From the NCBI RefSeq assembly GCF_016888335.1, contig NZ_JAFEJG010000004.1, positions 1,488,001 through 1,552,000 of the forward strand: DNA of 64,000 bases, read 5' to 3'. Below the pieces are notes generated by a model that saw only the letters and a program-made list of their open reading frames with translations, did no database searches and was not told where the DNA came from. This document shows, piece after piece, positions 18,028-26,883 of this stretch; position 1 is the first letter of the stretch, and every line of letters starts with the position of its first letter. Origin of the DNA: Janibacter endophyticus (GTDB taxonomy: Bacteria > Actinomycetota > Actinomycetes > Actinomycetales > Dermatophilaceae). The translations under genes and the position numbers were made by a program.

Positions 18028-18942
18028 ATGGCGAACATGTCTGCCACCGTCGGTGGTGCGGTGGCGCCCTCGCGCAAGGCACGGCGGAACTGGGTCCCGT
18101 ACGCGCTCCTCCTGCCGGGCCTGCTCTGGCTCGCCGTCTTCTACGCCGCGCCGATGTTCACCCTCGGCTCGCAGTCGGTGCAGGAGGGCAACGTCTACGA
18201 CGGCTACGTCGTCACCGGCAACGTCGGGGTCTACCCCGAGGCGGTCTCGGAGTACTGGCCGCACCTGCTCCGCTCGGTCGGCTACGCGGCGACAGCGACG
18301 ATCGTCGGACTCGTCCTCGCGTACCCGCTGGCCTACTACATGGCGCAGAAGGCGGGCCGGTGGAAGAACATCCTCCTCATCCTCGTCATCGCGCCGTTCT
18401 TCACGAGCTTCCTCATCCGGACGCTGGCCTGGCGGATCATCCTCAGCGACGGCGGCATCGTCAGCGACGTCGCCGAGGCGACCGGCTTCATGGCGCTGCT
18501 CAACCTCCTCGACCTCTCCAACGGAGCGACGCTGCTCAACAGCCGGTTCGCGGTCATGGCGGGTCTGACGTACAACTTCCTGCCGTTCATGATCCTCCCG
18601 CTCTTCGCCACGCTCGACCGGCTGGACCCGCGGCTCATGGAGGCCGCGCGCGACCTCTACGCGTCCGGCTGGCAGACCTTCCGGCACGTCATCTGGCCGC
18701 TGTCGTTGCCCGGTGTCGTCGCCGGCACGCTGCTGACCTTCATCCCGGCGGCCGGTGACTACATCAACTCGCGGCTGCTCGGCAACACCAACACCGTGAT
18801 GATCGGCCAGGTCATCGACAGCCTCTTCCTCCGGGTGCTCGACTACCCGAAGGCCGCGGCGCTGTCCTTCGTCCTCCTGCTCATGATCGTCACGCTCGTC
18901 GGGATCTATGTCCGCAAGGCCGGGACGGAGGAGCTGGTCTGA
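18028..18942 (+). CDS. potB: ABC transporter permease (PotB-like)
   Basis: A 304-residue permease with about six hydrophobic segments, the first at residues 26-46 (YALLLPGLLWLAVFYAAPMF). The EAA loop that contacts the ATPase is DRLDPRLMEAARDLYASGWQ. A large periplasmic loop follows the first segment. The gene starts 12 bases after potA and its stop overlaps the potC start by one base. Confidence 0.9.
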   Translation: MANMSATVGGAVAPSRKARRNWVPYALLLPGLLWLAVFYAAPMFTLGSQSVQEGNVYDGYVVTGNVGVYPEAVSEYWPHLLRSVGYAATATIVGLVLAYPLAYYMAQKAGRWKNILLILVIAPFFTSFLIRTLAWRIILSDGGIVSDVAEATGFMALLNLLDLSNGATLLNSRFAVMAGLTYNFLPFMILPLFATLDRLDPRLMEAARDLYASGWQTFRHVIWPLSLPGVVAGTLLTFIPAAGDYINSRLLGNTNTVMIGQVIDSLFLRVLDYPKAAALSFVLLLMIVTLVGIYVRKAGTEELV

Positions 18943-19733
18943 TGCTGTGGATCAAGAAGCACCTGCTGCTCTTCGCAGCCATGGGGACGCTCGCCTTCCT
19001 CCTCGTCCCCAACCTCGTCGTCGCGCTCTTCTCGTTCAACAAGCCCCGTGGCCGCTACAACTACGAGTGGAACGAGTTCTCGGCGGACGCCTGGCTCAAC
19101 CCGTGCGGCAGCCCCGGGATCTGCGAGGCGCTCGGACTCTCCCTCCGGGTCGGGATCACCGCGTCGGTGGTCGCGACGATCCTCGGCACCCTGGTCGCCT
19201 TCGCCCTCGGACGGCACCGATTCCGGGGCCGGTCGACGACGAACCTGCTGATCTTCATGCCGATGGCCACGCCGGAGGTCGTCATGGGCTCGAGCCTGCT
19301 CACCCTCTTCGTCATGGCAGGCCTGCCCTCCGGCGCGCTGAACATCACCATCGCGCACATCATGTTCTGCCTGTCCTTCGTCGTCGTCGCCGTCAAGGCA
19401 CGGGTCAGCTCGCTCGATCCGCGGCTCGAGGAGGCCGCGGCCGACCTCGGGGCGAACGCCTTCCAGACCTTCCTGCGGGTGACCCTGCCGCTCGCAGCCC
19501 CGGGCATCCTCGCCGGTGCGCTGCTCGCGTTCTCGCTGTCGTTCGACGACTACATCATCACGAACTTCAACGCGAGCCCCTCGTCGATCACCTTCCCGAT
19601 GTACGTCTGGGGCGCCGCACAGCGGGGCACCCCGGTCGAGATCTTCGTCATCGGCACGGTGATGTTCCTGACCGCGCTGCTCATCGTCGTCATCGGGCAC
19701 CTCTTCTCGATGCGACGTGAGCGCAGGGCGTGA
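18942..19733 (+). CDS. potC: ABC transporter permease (PotC-like)
   Basis: A 263-residue permease paired with PotB. Hydrophobic segments begin at residue 6 (LLLFAAMGTLAFLLVPNLVV) and the EAA loop is LDPRLEEAAADLGANAFQTF. The short conserved LSFDDYIITNFNAS near the end is typical of PotC. Overlap with potB and 47-base spacing to the next gene keep it in the same transcript. Confidence 0.9.
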   Translation: MLWIKKHLLLFAAMGTLAFLLVPNLVVALFSFNKPRGRYNYEWNEFSADAWLNPCGSPGICEALGLSLRVGITASVVATILGTLVAFALGRHRFRGRSTTNLLIFMPMATPEVVMGSSLLTLFVMAGLPSGALNITIAHIMFCLSFVVVAVKARVSSLDPRLEEAAADLGANAFQTFLRVTLPLAAPGILAGALLAFSLSFDDYIITNFNASPSSITFPMYVWGAAQRGTPVEIFVIGTVMFLTALLIVVIGHLFSMRRERRA

Positions 19734-19780
19734 CCCGCGCCGGCCAGCCACCAGCAGTCATCCACGGAAAGGGCAGTGCC

Positions 19781-21091
19781 ATGCGGGTCCTCATGATCGG
19801 CGCCGGCGGCGTCGGCGACGCCGCGGCCAAGATCGCCGTCGAGCGCGACTTCTTCGAGCAGTGGGTGGTGGCGGACCACGACCTCGGCCGGGCGGAGGCG
19901 ACGGTCGCCTCGGCGTCAGGGCGAAAGGGTGGGGAGTCACGTCTCGTGGCCGCGCAGGTCGACGCCTCGGACGGCGAGGCCGTCGCCGCCCTCGCCCGGG
20001 AGCACCGCGCGACCCACGTCTTCAACGCGGTCGACCCGCGCTTCGTCATGCCGATCTTCGCGGGCGCACGCGCGGCGGGCGCCGACTACCTCGACATGGC
20101 GATGTCTCTCTCTCGGCCGCACCCGGAGCGGCCGTACGAGGAGGTGGGCGTCAAGCTCGGCGACGAGCAGCTGGCCCAGGCCGGCGAGTGGGAGGCGGAC
20201 GGGCGGCTGGCCCTCGTCGGCATCGGTGTCGAGCCCGGTCTCTCGGACGTCTTCGCCCGGCACGCCGCCGACGAGCTCTTCTCCGAGATCGACGAGCTCG
20301 GCACCCGTGACGGGGCGAACCTCGTCGTCCACGACGAGGACGGCAACGAGGTCTTCGCGCCGGGCTTCTCGATGTGGACGATCATCGAGGAGTGCCTCAA
20401 CCCGCCGGTTGTGTGGGAGCGGGAGCGGGCGACGCAGCCGGACGGGTCGGTCGACGTGGAGGCGGGCTTCTTCACGCTGCCGCCCTTCGCCGAGCCGGAG
20501 GTCTTCGACTTCCCCGAGGGCATCGGGCCGGTCGAGTGCGTCCACGTCGAGCACGAGGAGGTGCTCCTCATGCCGCGCTGGGTCGAGGCGCAGCGGGTCA
20601 CCTTCAAGTACGGGCTCGGCGAGGAGATGATCGCGATGCTCCGGCAGCTGCGCGCGCTCGGCCTGGACTCGACCGAGCCGGTGCGCGTCAAGGGCGTCGA
20701 GGTGAGCCCCCGCGACGTCGTCGCCGCGTGCCTGCCCGACCCTGCGACGATCGGTCCGCGGATGACCGGCAAGACGTGCGCCGGCCTCTACGTGACCGGC
20801 ACCGGCACGGACGGGCAGCCGCGCGCGGTGTACCTCTACCACGTCGTCGACAACGAGACCTCGATGCGCGAGTACGACGCCCAGGCCGTCGTCTGGCAGA
20901 CGGCGATCAACCCCGTCGTCGCCCTCGAGCTGCTCGCGAAGGGGGAGTGGTCCGGGACCGGGGTGCTCGGCCCCGAGGCCTTCCCCGCCCGTCCCTTCCT
21001 CGACCTCCTCGCGGCCGAGAAGCCCGAGGGCTACGGCTCCCCGTGGGGGATCGAGGAGCGCGACCCCTCACCCCCTTCGTCCCTCCCGTAG
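19781..21091 (+). CDS. Saccharopine dehydrogenase-like / carboxynorspermidine-synthase-like oxidoreductase
   Basis: A 436-residue enzyme with an N-terminal Rossmann fold (MRVLMIGAGGVGDAAAKIA) and the Lys1/LYS9-type substrate domain (IGVEPGLSDVFARHAADEL, YLYHVVDNETSMREY, VVWQTAINPVVALELLAKG). Relatives include saccharopine reductase, carboxynorspermidine synthase and homospermidine-type enzymes, which form or split C-N bonds between an amine and an aldehyde/keto acid. As the last gene behind potABCD in a putrescine island it may act on a polyamine intermediate; the reaction is not known. The ATG at 19781 follows GGAAAGGG. Confidence 0.7.
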   Translation: MRVLMIGAGGVGDAAAKIAVERDFFEQWVVADHDLGRAEATVASASGRKGGESRLVAAQVDASDGEAVAALAREHRATHVFNAVDPRFVMPIFAGARAAGADYLDMAMSLSRPHPERPYEEVGVKLGDEQLAQAGEWEADGRLALVGIGVEPGLSDVFARHAADELFSEIDELGTRDGANLVVHDEDGNEVFAPGFSMWTIIEECLNPPVVWERERATQPDGSVDVEAGFFTLPPFAEPEVFDFPEGIGPVECVHVEHEEVLLMPRWVEAQRVTFKYGLGEEMIAMLRQLRALGLDSTEPVRVKGVEVSPRDVVAACLPDPATIGPRMTGKTCAGLYVTGTGTDGQPRAVYLYHVVDNETSMREYDAQAVVWQTAINPVVALELLAKGEWSGTGVLGPEAFPARPFLDLLAAEKPEGYGSPWGIEERDPSPPSSLP

Positions 21092-21092
21092 G

Positions 21093-22163
21093 TCAGCGGG
21101 CGAGCTCCTCACGCAGCGCCGCGACGAAGGCGTCGACATCGGCCTCGGTGGTGTCCCAGGCGCACATCCAGCGGTACTGGCCGAGCGCCTCGTCCCAGGG
21201 GTAGAAGCGGAAGCGCTCGCTCAGCCGGTCGGCGACCTCGGCGTCGAGGATCGGGAAGACCGCGTTGGCCTGGACCGCCGTCGTCAGCCGCACGCCGTCG
21301 ATGTCGCGCACCGCCACCTCGAGCCGACGGGCCATCGCGTTGGCCTGGCCCGCGTTGCGCAGCCACAGGTCGCCCTCGTAGAGCGCGAGCAGCTGGGCCG
21401 AGACGAAGCGCATCTTGCTCGCGAGCTGCATCGACTGCTTGCGCAGGTACGGCATGCCGCGCACACGGTCGGGGGAGAGCACGACGACGGCCTCGGCGAG
21501 CATCGCGCCCGCCTTCGTCCCGCCGAGCGAGAGCAGGTCGACGCCCGTGTCTGCGACGAGCTCGCGCAGCGAGACCCCCTGTGCCGCAGCGGCGTTCGAG
21601 ATGCGGGAGCCGTCGAGGTGGAGCACGAGACCACGCGCGTGGACGTGGTCGGCGATCGCCCGGATCTCGTCGGGGGAGTAGACCGTGCCGACCTCGGTGG
21701 AGTTCGTGATCGAGACGACGCGCACCTGCGGCCAGTGCTCGTCGCCGTCGCGGACCGGCACCGTGTCGATGAGGTCGGTCGTCAGCTTGCCGTCCGGGGT
21801 CGGCACGGCGTGCAGCTTGAGCCCGCCGACCCGCTCGGGCGCCGCGCACTCGTCGACGTGGATGTGCGCGCTCGTCGTGCAGATCACCGACTCCCAGCGG
21901 TCGGTCGCCGCCTGGAGCGCGACGACGTTGGCCCCCGTGCCGTTGAAGACCGGGTAGGTCTCGACGTGCTCGCCGAGCAGGCCGCGCATGACCTCCTGCA
22001 GCCTCGCCGTGTAGTCGTCCTCGCCGTACGCGACCTGGTGGCCGCCGTTGGCCGCGGCGATCGCGGCGAGGACCTCGGGGTGCACGCCGGCGTAGTTGTC
22101 GCTGGCGAAGCCGCGGACCGTGGTGTCGTGCAGGGGCGAAGGGGTGGTGGTTGCGTCGCTCAC
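21093..22163 (-). CDS. ltaE: Low-specificity L-threonine aldolase (beta-eliminating lyase family)
   Basis: A 356-residue PLP enzyme splitting threonine/allo-threonine to glycine and acetaldehyde. Segments: FASDNYAGVHPEVLAAIAAA, AYGEDDYTARLQEVM, VFNGTGANVVALQAA, SITNSTEVGTVYSPDEIRAI, LHLDGSRISNAAAAQG and the PLP lysine in LLSLGGTKAGAMLAEAVV. The GTG start at 22163 overlaps the stop of the DUF6421 gene upstream by 4 bases, so translation is coupled. The stop lies 2 bases from the stop of the convergent saccharopine-type gene. Confidence 0.9.
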   Translation of the reverse strand: MSDATTTPSPLHDTTVRGFASDNYAGVHPEVLAAIAAANGGHQVAYGEDDYTARLQEVMRGLLGEHVETYPVFNGTGANVVALQAATDRWESVICTTSAHIHVDECAAPERVGGLKLHAVPTPDGKLTTDLIDTVPVRDGDEHWPQVRVVSITNSTEVGTVYSPDEIRAIADHVHARGLVLHLDGSRISNAAAAQGVSLRELVADTGVDLLSLGGTKAGAMLAEAVVVLSPDRVRGMPYLRKQSMQLASKMRFVSAQLLALYEGDLWLRNAGQANAMARRLEVAVRDIDGVRLTTAVQANAVFPILDAEVADRLSERFRFYPWDEALGQYRWMCAWDTTEADVDAFVAALREELAR

Positions 22164-24307
22164 GCGGCGATCCTCGCACCCGAGGCGCCGGTGATCCCCC
22201 TCGTCCCCTCGATCGTCGCCGCGAGCTTCTTGCTCAGCGCCTCGTAGAAGACGTTGAGCGGGAACTCGTCGGGCAGGACGAGGTCGGTCAGACCCTTCGG
22301 CGGGCCGTCGAGCGGCAGGACCGACGGATTGGTCAACCCCTTCGCCCAGGTCGACCCGGGGTGCGGCGCGACGTAGCTCGCGACGAGCTCGTACGCGGCC
22401 CGCCAGTGACCGACCCGGTTGCGGTCGATGCCCGTGCGGTAGAGCTCCTCGACGGTGTCGGAGAGCGCGACGACCGCGGCCGGCAGCGCCGCCCAGTCGA
22501 AGGAGAGCGTGTTGTCGGTCCAGCGCAGCACGCCCTGCTTGTGCAGCCAGGCGAAGAGCAGCTGCCCGCCGAGCCCGTCGTAGTTGCGCACGCGGTCGCC
22601 GGTGATCGGGAAGCGGAAGAGCCGGTCGAAGAGGATCGCGAGCTGCACCGGCCGCGCGTACGGGTGACCCTGGGCGTCCATCTGCACCGCGACCCGGAAG
22701 GTGTTGAGGTCGCAGCGCAGCTCCTCGAGCGCGTACATCCAGAACGGCATGCGCTGCTTGATCATGAAGGGGTCGAAGGGCAGGTCGCCGTGGCTGTGCG
22801 TGCGGTCGTGGATGAGGTCCCACATCGCGAAGGTGGACTGCGCGAGCGCCTGGCTGGCGACGAGCTGCTCGCCCTCCGGCGGCATCTGCAGCCCGAGCGT
22901 CTCGGCGGCCGCGGCGGTCACCTCGCGGAAGCGTGCAGCCTCGCGGTCGCAGAAGATCGCGCCCCAGGTGAACCGCGGGACCTCGCGCACGGCGACGGTC
23001 TCGGGGAAGAGGACGGCGGAGTTCGTGTCGTAGCCGGGCGTGAAGTCGGTGAAGGTCACCGGGAGGAAGGCGCTGTTGGGCTGCTGCGCCTCGACGTCGG
23101 CGAGCCACTGCGGCCACACGACGTCGAGCAGCACCGCCTCGAAGACCCGGTCGAGGTTGCCGTTCTGCGTGTACATCGGGAAGACGACGAGGTGCTCGGT
23201 GCCGTCGACCCGGTGCTCCTCCGGGCGGAAGAGCACGAGGCTGTCGAGGAAGTCCGGGACGCCGAAGCCCTCGTCGACCCAGCGCGCGAGGTCGGTGTCG
23301 AGCGCGGCGAGGTAGCCGGCGTCGTGCGGGAAGCGCGGCGCGAGCGCGGCGACGGACTCGCGGATCGTCGCGACGAGCTCGCTCGCGCGGGGGAGGGCGT
23401 CACGGTGCTCCTCGCCGATGCTCCCGTCCTTGCCCTGGAGGAGCCGCAGCTCCTCGACGGCGGCCTTGAGCGCGCCCCACTCGGGGGTGTCGACGGTCCG
23501 GCCGGACGAAGGGGTGGCCGTCCCGTCGTCCTCGCGGGCGGCGGGGACCGCTGCCCAGGTGACGAGGTTGGTCCAGAAGCGGCGGTGGTCGAGGTCGGCG
23601 ATCGAGTCGTCGCCGACGAGGTCGGAGTCGGCGAGGACGACGACCCGGCCCTCGCCGTGGGTCACGGTGACGGCGAGCGGCGCGGCCGCCGGGTGGGCGG
23701 TGGCGCCCGAGCGGGCGAGGACGCGGGCGTCCGCCGCGCCGGTCACGTCGATCGCGCCGGAGCGGTAGAAGCACAGCGACCCGACGCCGGAGAGCACGCC
23801 CTGCCCGCCCGCGTGCCCGGTGGCGAGCTCGGGGAGCACCCACGTCGCGTTGTCCCGGTGGCGGCGGCCGGAGTCGGCGCTCTCGTGGACCAGGGTGCTC
23901 GTGATCGCCAGGCCGAAGGGGGCGAGCAGCTCGTCGAGGTTGTTGCCGTGCGCCTTGTGGTCGCACTCCGCGAGGACGACGAGCCCGCCGCCCGCGGCGA
24001 CGTGCGCGGTGATCGCCTCGATCTCGGCGGGGGAGTAGACCGGCGGGAGGTCACCGGCGACCCGCTCGCTCGCGGCGTCGGCCGGGTGGGCGACGACGAG
24101 GACGGCGACGCCGGCGAGGGCGGCGGCGTCGAGCTCCCCGGTGGAGTGGTCACGCACGGCCATGCCGCGCTCGGTGAGAGCGGCGACGGCGAGCGCGAGC
24201 GAGGCGTCGGCGGGGTTGGCCGGGTTCATCGTCGCGGCGCGCGCCGGGTCGGTCGACCAGGCGCTGCTGTGGGCTTGGTCGATGAGGACGGTCGCGAAGT
24301 CGTGCAC
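22160..24307 (-). CDS. DUF6421 family protein
   Basis: A 715-residue protein I associate with the actinobacterial DUF6421 family, which has no known function. Residues about 1-230 resemble a class I glutamine-amidotransferase/DUF4350-like fold (AALAGVAVLVVAHPAD, AAGGGLVVLAECDHKAHGNN, GRVVVLADSDLVGDDSIADL). The rest is mostly helical, rich in Trp, His and acidic residues (FTWGAIFCDREAARFREV, MWDLIHDRTHSHGDLPFDPF, MYALEELRCDLNTF), suggesting a possible metal site. The GTG at 24307 gives a start at the conserved HDFATVLIDQAH. Coupling by 4-base overlap to threonine aldolase points to a shared pathway. Confidence 0.7.
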   Translation of the reverse strand: MHDFATVLIDQAHSSAWSTDPARAATMNPANPADASLALAVAALTERGMAVRDHSTGELDAAALAGVAVLVVAHPADAASERVAGDLPPVYSPAEIEAITAHVAAGGGLVVLAECDHKAHGNNLDELLAPFGLAITSTLVHESADSGRRHRDNATWVLPELATGHAGGQGVLSGVGSLCFYRSGAIDVTGAADARVLARSGATAHPAAAPLAVTVTHGEGRVVVLADSDLVGDDSIADLDHRRFWTNLVTWAAVPAAREDDGTATPSSGRTVDTPEWGALKAAVEELRLLQGKDGSIGEEHRDALPRASELVATIRESVAALAPRFPHDAGYLAALDTDLARWVDEGFGVPDFLDSLVLFRPEEHRVDGTEHLVVFPMYTQNGNLDRVFEAVLLDVVWPQWLADVEAQQPNSAFLPVTFTDFTPGYDTNSAVLFPETVAVREVPRFTWGAIFCDREAARFREVTAAAAETLGLQMPPEGEQLVASQALAQSTFAMWDLIHDRTHSHGDLPFDPFMIKQRMPFWMYALEELRCDLNTFRVAVQMDAQGHPYARPVQLAILFDRLFRFPITGDRVRNYDGLGGQLLFAWLHKQGVLRWTDNTLSFDWAALPAAVVALSDTVEELYRTGIDRNRVGHWRAAYELVASYVAPHPGSTWAKGLTNPSVLPLDGPPKGLTDLVLPDEFPLNVFYEALSKKLAATIEGTRGITGASGARIAA

Positions 24308-24342
24308 GGCGGACCTCTCGGATCGCGGGAAGATTGACGGTG

Positions 24343-24918
24343 TCAGCGTGCCAGGACGGGAGATCCTTCGGCAACCGGACGCTGCGACGAGCCCCGCGAG
24401 GAGCCTCGAAGGGCGTCGACCGCGGCGGCGCAGGCGGCGAGGACGTCGCCCTCGTCGTAGCCGCGACCGGCGAGGACCGAGGGGCGGGCCAGGCCCGCCG
24501 CCTCGAGCTCCTCGACCGCGGCGAAGGGGGCCGCCTGGGTCGTCGTGACCCGCAGGCGCGGGTGGTGCATCCGGAGCGGACGGACCTCGGGGTGCTCGGT
24601 CGTCAGCGCCACGACGGCGGGCTCGACCGACTCGCGGACCATCTCGACGAGCGCGTCGAGGCTCGAGGCGAGGAGCACCCGCGGCCGGGGCGCTCCCGGC
24701 TCGAGGAGCACGCCGACCCAGCCGCCCGCGCACGCGTCGGCGCCGAGCACGACGTCGGTGACCTCGAGGGCGGCGGGCGTCTCGTCGGCCCCGGTCGCGA
24801 TCTCCTCGAGCCGCCGGAGATGGCCCTCGACCGCCGCGACCTCGGCGCGCACCGCGGCAGCACGGTCCGGTGCCTCCAGGATCGCCCGCAGCCGGTCCTG
24901 CCAGATGTCCTCGTCCAC
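24343..24918 (-). CDS. DUF429 family protein
   Basis: A 191-residue protein. The core VVLGADACAGGWVGVLLEPG is the RNase-H-like first strand typical of DUF429, and the C-terminus has YDEGDVLAACAAAVDALR, where the Asp and Ala-rich helix are conserved. The middle is divergent. The start GTG at 24918 is the best candidate. The longer frame runs through the neighbouring gene. Function unknown. It lies between DUF6421 and the glycosylase homologue on the same strand. Confidence 0.65.
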   Translation of the reverse strand: MDEDIWQDRLRAILEAPDRAAAVRAEVAAVEGHLRRLEEIATGADETPAALEVTDVVLGADACAGGWVGVLLEPGAPRPRVLLASSLDALVEMVRESVEPAVVALTTEHPEVRPLRMHHPRLRVTTTQAAPFAAVEELEAAGLARPSVLAGRGYDEGDVLAACAAAVDALRGSSRGSSQRPVAEGSPVLAR

Positions 24919-24935
24919 GCCGACAGCGTGCCAGG

Positions 24936-25379
24936 TCAGACCGCGCGTTCCCAGGCCGCCACGGGACCGGGGACGACATCCATCATCGGGTGCGGCAAGA
25001 CGGCCGCGGCCGGCCCGGGCAGCCGCGGCAGCCACTCCGGGGAGCGCCCGGCGACCTTGGCGCGCAGGTGCTCCAGCTCGAGCGCGAGCTGCCCGTCGGT
25101 GACCTCGAGGCGGGGCCGGGACGCAGCAGCCGGGACCGCGTGCAGCCGCCCCCGGTCGAAGCGGTACCCCCGCACGTCCGCCTCGTCGGCCAGCCCCTCG
25201 AGCCACCCCACCACCCCGACCACCGGGTCCGGCAGCGCGCGAAACCGGTCGAGCTGCGGGTGGCTGCGATACCCCTTCGTCCGGCCGAGGAGGACGGCCT
25301 GGGCGAGCAGCCCCTCGCGCCAGCCCGCGACAAGAGCGGCCCGGTCGAGCAGGCTCGGGTGCAGGCTCCACAACCTCAT
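24936..25379 (-). CDS. Pyrimidine dimer DNA glycosylase/endonuclease V family protein
   Basis: A 147-residue protein beginning MRLWSLHPSLLDRAALVAGW, the signature start of the T4 endonuclease V-related family, followed by REGLLAQAVLLGRTKGYRSH and HPQLDRF. Enzymes of this family excise UV-induced pyrimidine dimers. Many bacterial members lack experimental proof. The ATG at 25379 puts the catalytic N-terminus first, as required if the amino terminus acts as nucleophile after Met removal (known for T4 EndoV, where it is Thr2; here residue 2 is Arg, so catalytic activity is uncertain). Confidence 0.7.
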   Translation of the reverse strand: MRLWSLHPSLLDRAALVAGWREGLLAQAVLLGRTKGYRSHPQLDRFRALPDPVVGVVGWLEGLADEADVRGYRFDRGRLHAVPAAASRPRLEVTDGQLALELEHLRAKVAGRSPEWLPRLPGPAAAVLPHPMMDVVPGPVAAWERAV

Positions 25380-25404
25380 GGCACCACCCAACCACGGCCC
25401 GCAC

Positions 25405-25418
25405 TACCATCGCGCTCA
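25405..25418 (+). promoter_or_regulatory. Putative -10 box of gabD, leaderless layout
   Basis: TACCAT (25405-25410) is followed by 7 bases and the ATG at 25418. There is no purine-rich ribosome site between them. A transcript would start at or within a base of the ATG. Confidence 0.5.
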
Positions 25419-26881
25419 TGGCCGCAGTGACGCAGAAGTCAGCCCTCGAGCTCGCCCCCACCCAGCTCTACATCGGAGGTGAGTGGCGCGACGGGTCGAG
25501 CGGCCAGACCTTCGAGGTCCACGACCCCGCGACCGGACGGGTCCTCGCCGAGGTCGCCGACGGGACGGTCGCCGACGGGGCCGCCGCGCTCGACGCCGCC
25601 GTCGCCGCCCAGGCCGCCTGGGCCCAGGTCGCGCCCCGCGAGCGCTCCGAGCTGCTCCGCGCAGCCTTCGAGCTCATCGCCGAGCGCGCCGAGCACTTCG
25701 CGATGCTCATGACCCTCGAGATGGGCAAGCCGCTCGCCGAGGCCCGGGGCGAGGTGAAGTACGGCAACGAGTTCTTCCGCTGGTTCGCCGAGGAGGCCGT
25801 GCGCATCCACGGCCGCTACGCCGTCGCCCCGGACGGCGCGACCCGCCTCGTGACGACGAAGCAGCCGGTCGGCCCGACCTTCGCCATCACGCCGTGGAAC
25901 TTCCCGCTCGCCATGGGCACCCGCAAGATCGGCCCCGCGCTCGCCGCCGGCTGCACCCTCGTCGTCAAGCCCGCGCACGAGACCCCGCTGACGATGCTCC
26001 TGCTCGCCAGGACGCTCGAGGAGGTCGGCCTTCCCGCCGGGGTCCTCAACGTCATCACGACGAGCCACTCGAGCGACGTCTCCGAGCCGATCATCCGCGA
26101 CCCGCGCCTGCGCAAGCTGACCTTCACCGGGTCGACCGGCGTCGGCAAGGCGCTCGTCGAGCAGTCCGCCGAGCAGCTCCTCCGGCTGTCGATGGAGCTC
26201 GGAGGCAACGCCCCCTTCGTCGTCTTCGAGGACGCCGACCTCGACAAGGCCGTCGACGGAGCGATGCTCGCGAAGATGCGCAACATCGGCGAGGCGTGCA
26301 CCGCCGCCAACCGCTTCATCGTCCACGAGAGCGTCGCCGAGGAGTTCGGCCGGCGGTTCGCCGAGCGGATGGGTGCGCTCAACGTCGGCAAGGGCACGGC
26401 GAAGGGGGTCGACGTCGGGCCGCTCATCACGGAGAAGGCCCGCACCGGTGTCGCCGAGCTCGTCGACGACGCGGTCGCTGGCGGCGCGAAGATCCTCACC
26501 GGCGGAGAGGTGCCCACCGGCAAGGGCTGGTTCTACCCGCCGACCGTCATCACCGGGGTCTCCGCGGACGCGCGGGTCCTGCGCGAGGAGATCTTCGGCC
26601 CGGTCGCACCGATCATCACCTTCACCACGGAGGAGCAGGCCGTCGAGCTCGCGAACTCCAGCGAGTACGGGCTCGTCGGCTACGTCTTCACCCAGGACAA
26701 CGCCCGCGTCATCCGCGTCGCCGAGGCGCTCGAGTTCGGCATGGTCGGCGTCAACCAGGGCATCGTCTCCAACCCGTCGGCCCCCTTCGGCGGGGTCAAG
26801 CACTCCGGCTACGGGCGCGAGGGCGGCTTCGAGGGCATCGAGGAGTACCTCGAGACGAAGTACATCGGCATCGCCCTCTAG
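25418..26881 (+). CDS. gabD: NAD(P)-dependent succinate-semialdehyde dehydrogenase
   Basis: A 487-residue aldehyde dehydrogenase. FAITPWNFPLAMGTRKIGPA, LVVKPAHETPLTMLLLARTL, MELGGNAPFVVFEDADLDKA and the catalytic cysteine in MRNIGEACTAANRFIVHESV are all of the GabD subgroup, oxidising succinic semialdehyde to succinate. It completes putrescine to GABA to succinate degradation begun by the island at 10.6-21 kb, although the required GABA aminotransferase is not certain here. The RNase gene starts 2 bases after its stop. Confidence 0.9.
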   Translation: MAAVTQKSALELAPTQLYIGGEWRDGSSGQTFEVHDPATGRVLAEVADGTVADGAAALDAAVAAQAAWAQVAPRERSELLRAAFELIAERAEHFAMLMTLEMGKPLAEARGEVKYGNEFFRWFAEEAVRIHGRYAVAPDGATRLVTTKQPVGPTFAITPWNFPLAMGTRKIGPALAAGCTLVVKPAHETPLTMLLLARTLEEVGLPAGVLNVITTSHSSDVSEPIIRDPRLRKLTFTGSTGVGKALVEQSAEQLLRLSMELGGNAPFVVFEDADLDKAVDGAMLAKMRNIGEACTAANRFIVHESVAEEFGRRFAERMGALNVGKGTAKGVDVGPLITEKARTGVAELVDDAVAGGAKILTGGEVPTGKGWFYPPTVITGVSADARVLREEIFGPVAPIITFTTEEQAVELANSSEYGLVGYVFTQDNARVIRVAEALEFGMVGVNQGIVSNPSAPFGGVKHSGYGREGGFEGIEEYLETKYIGIAL

Positions 26882-26883
26882 CG

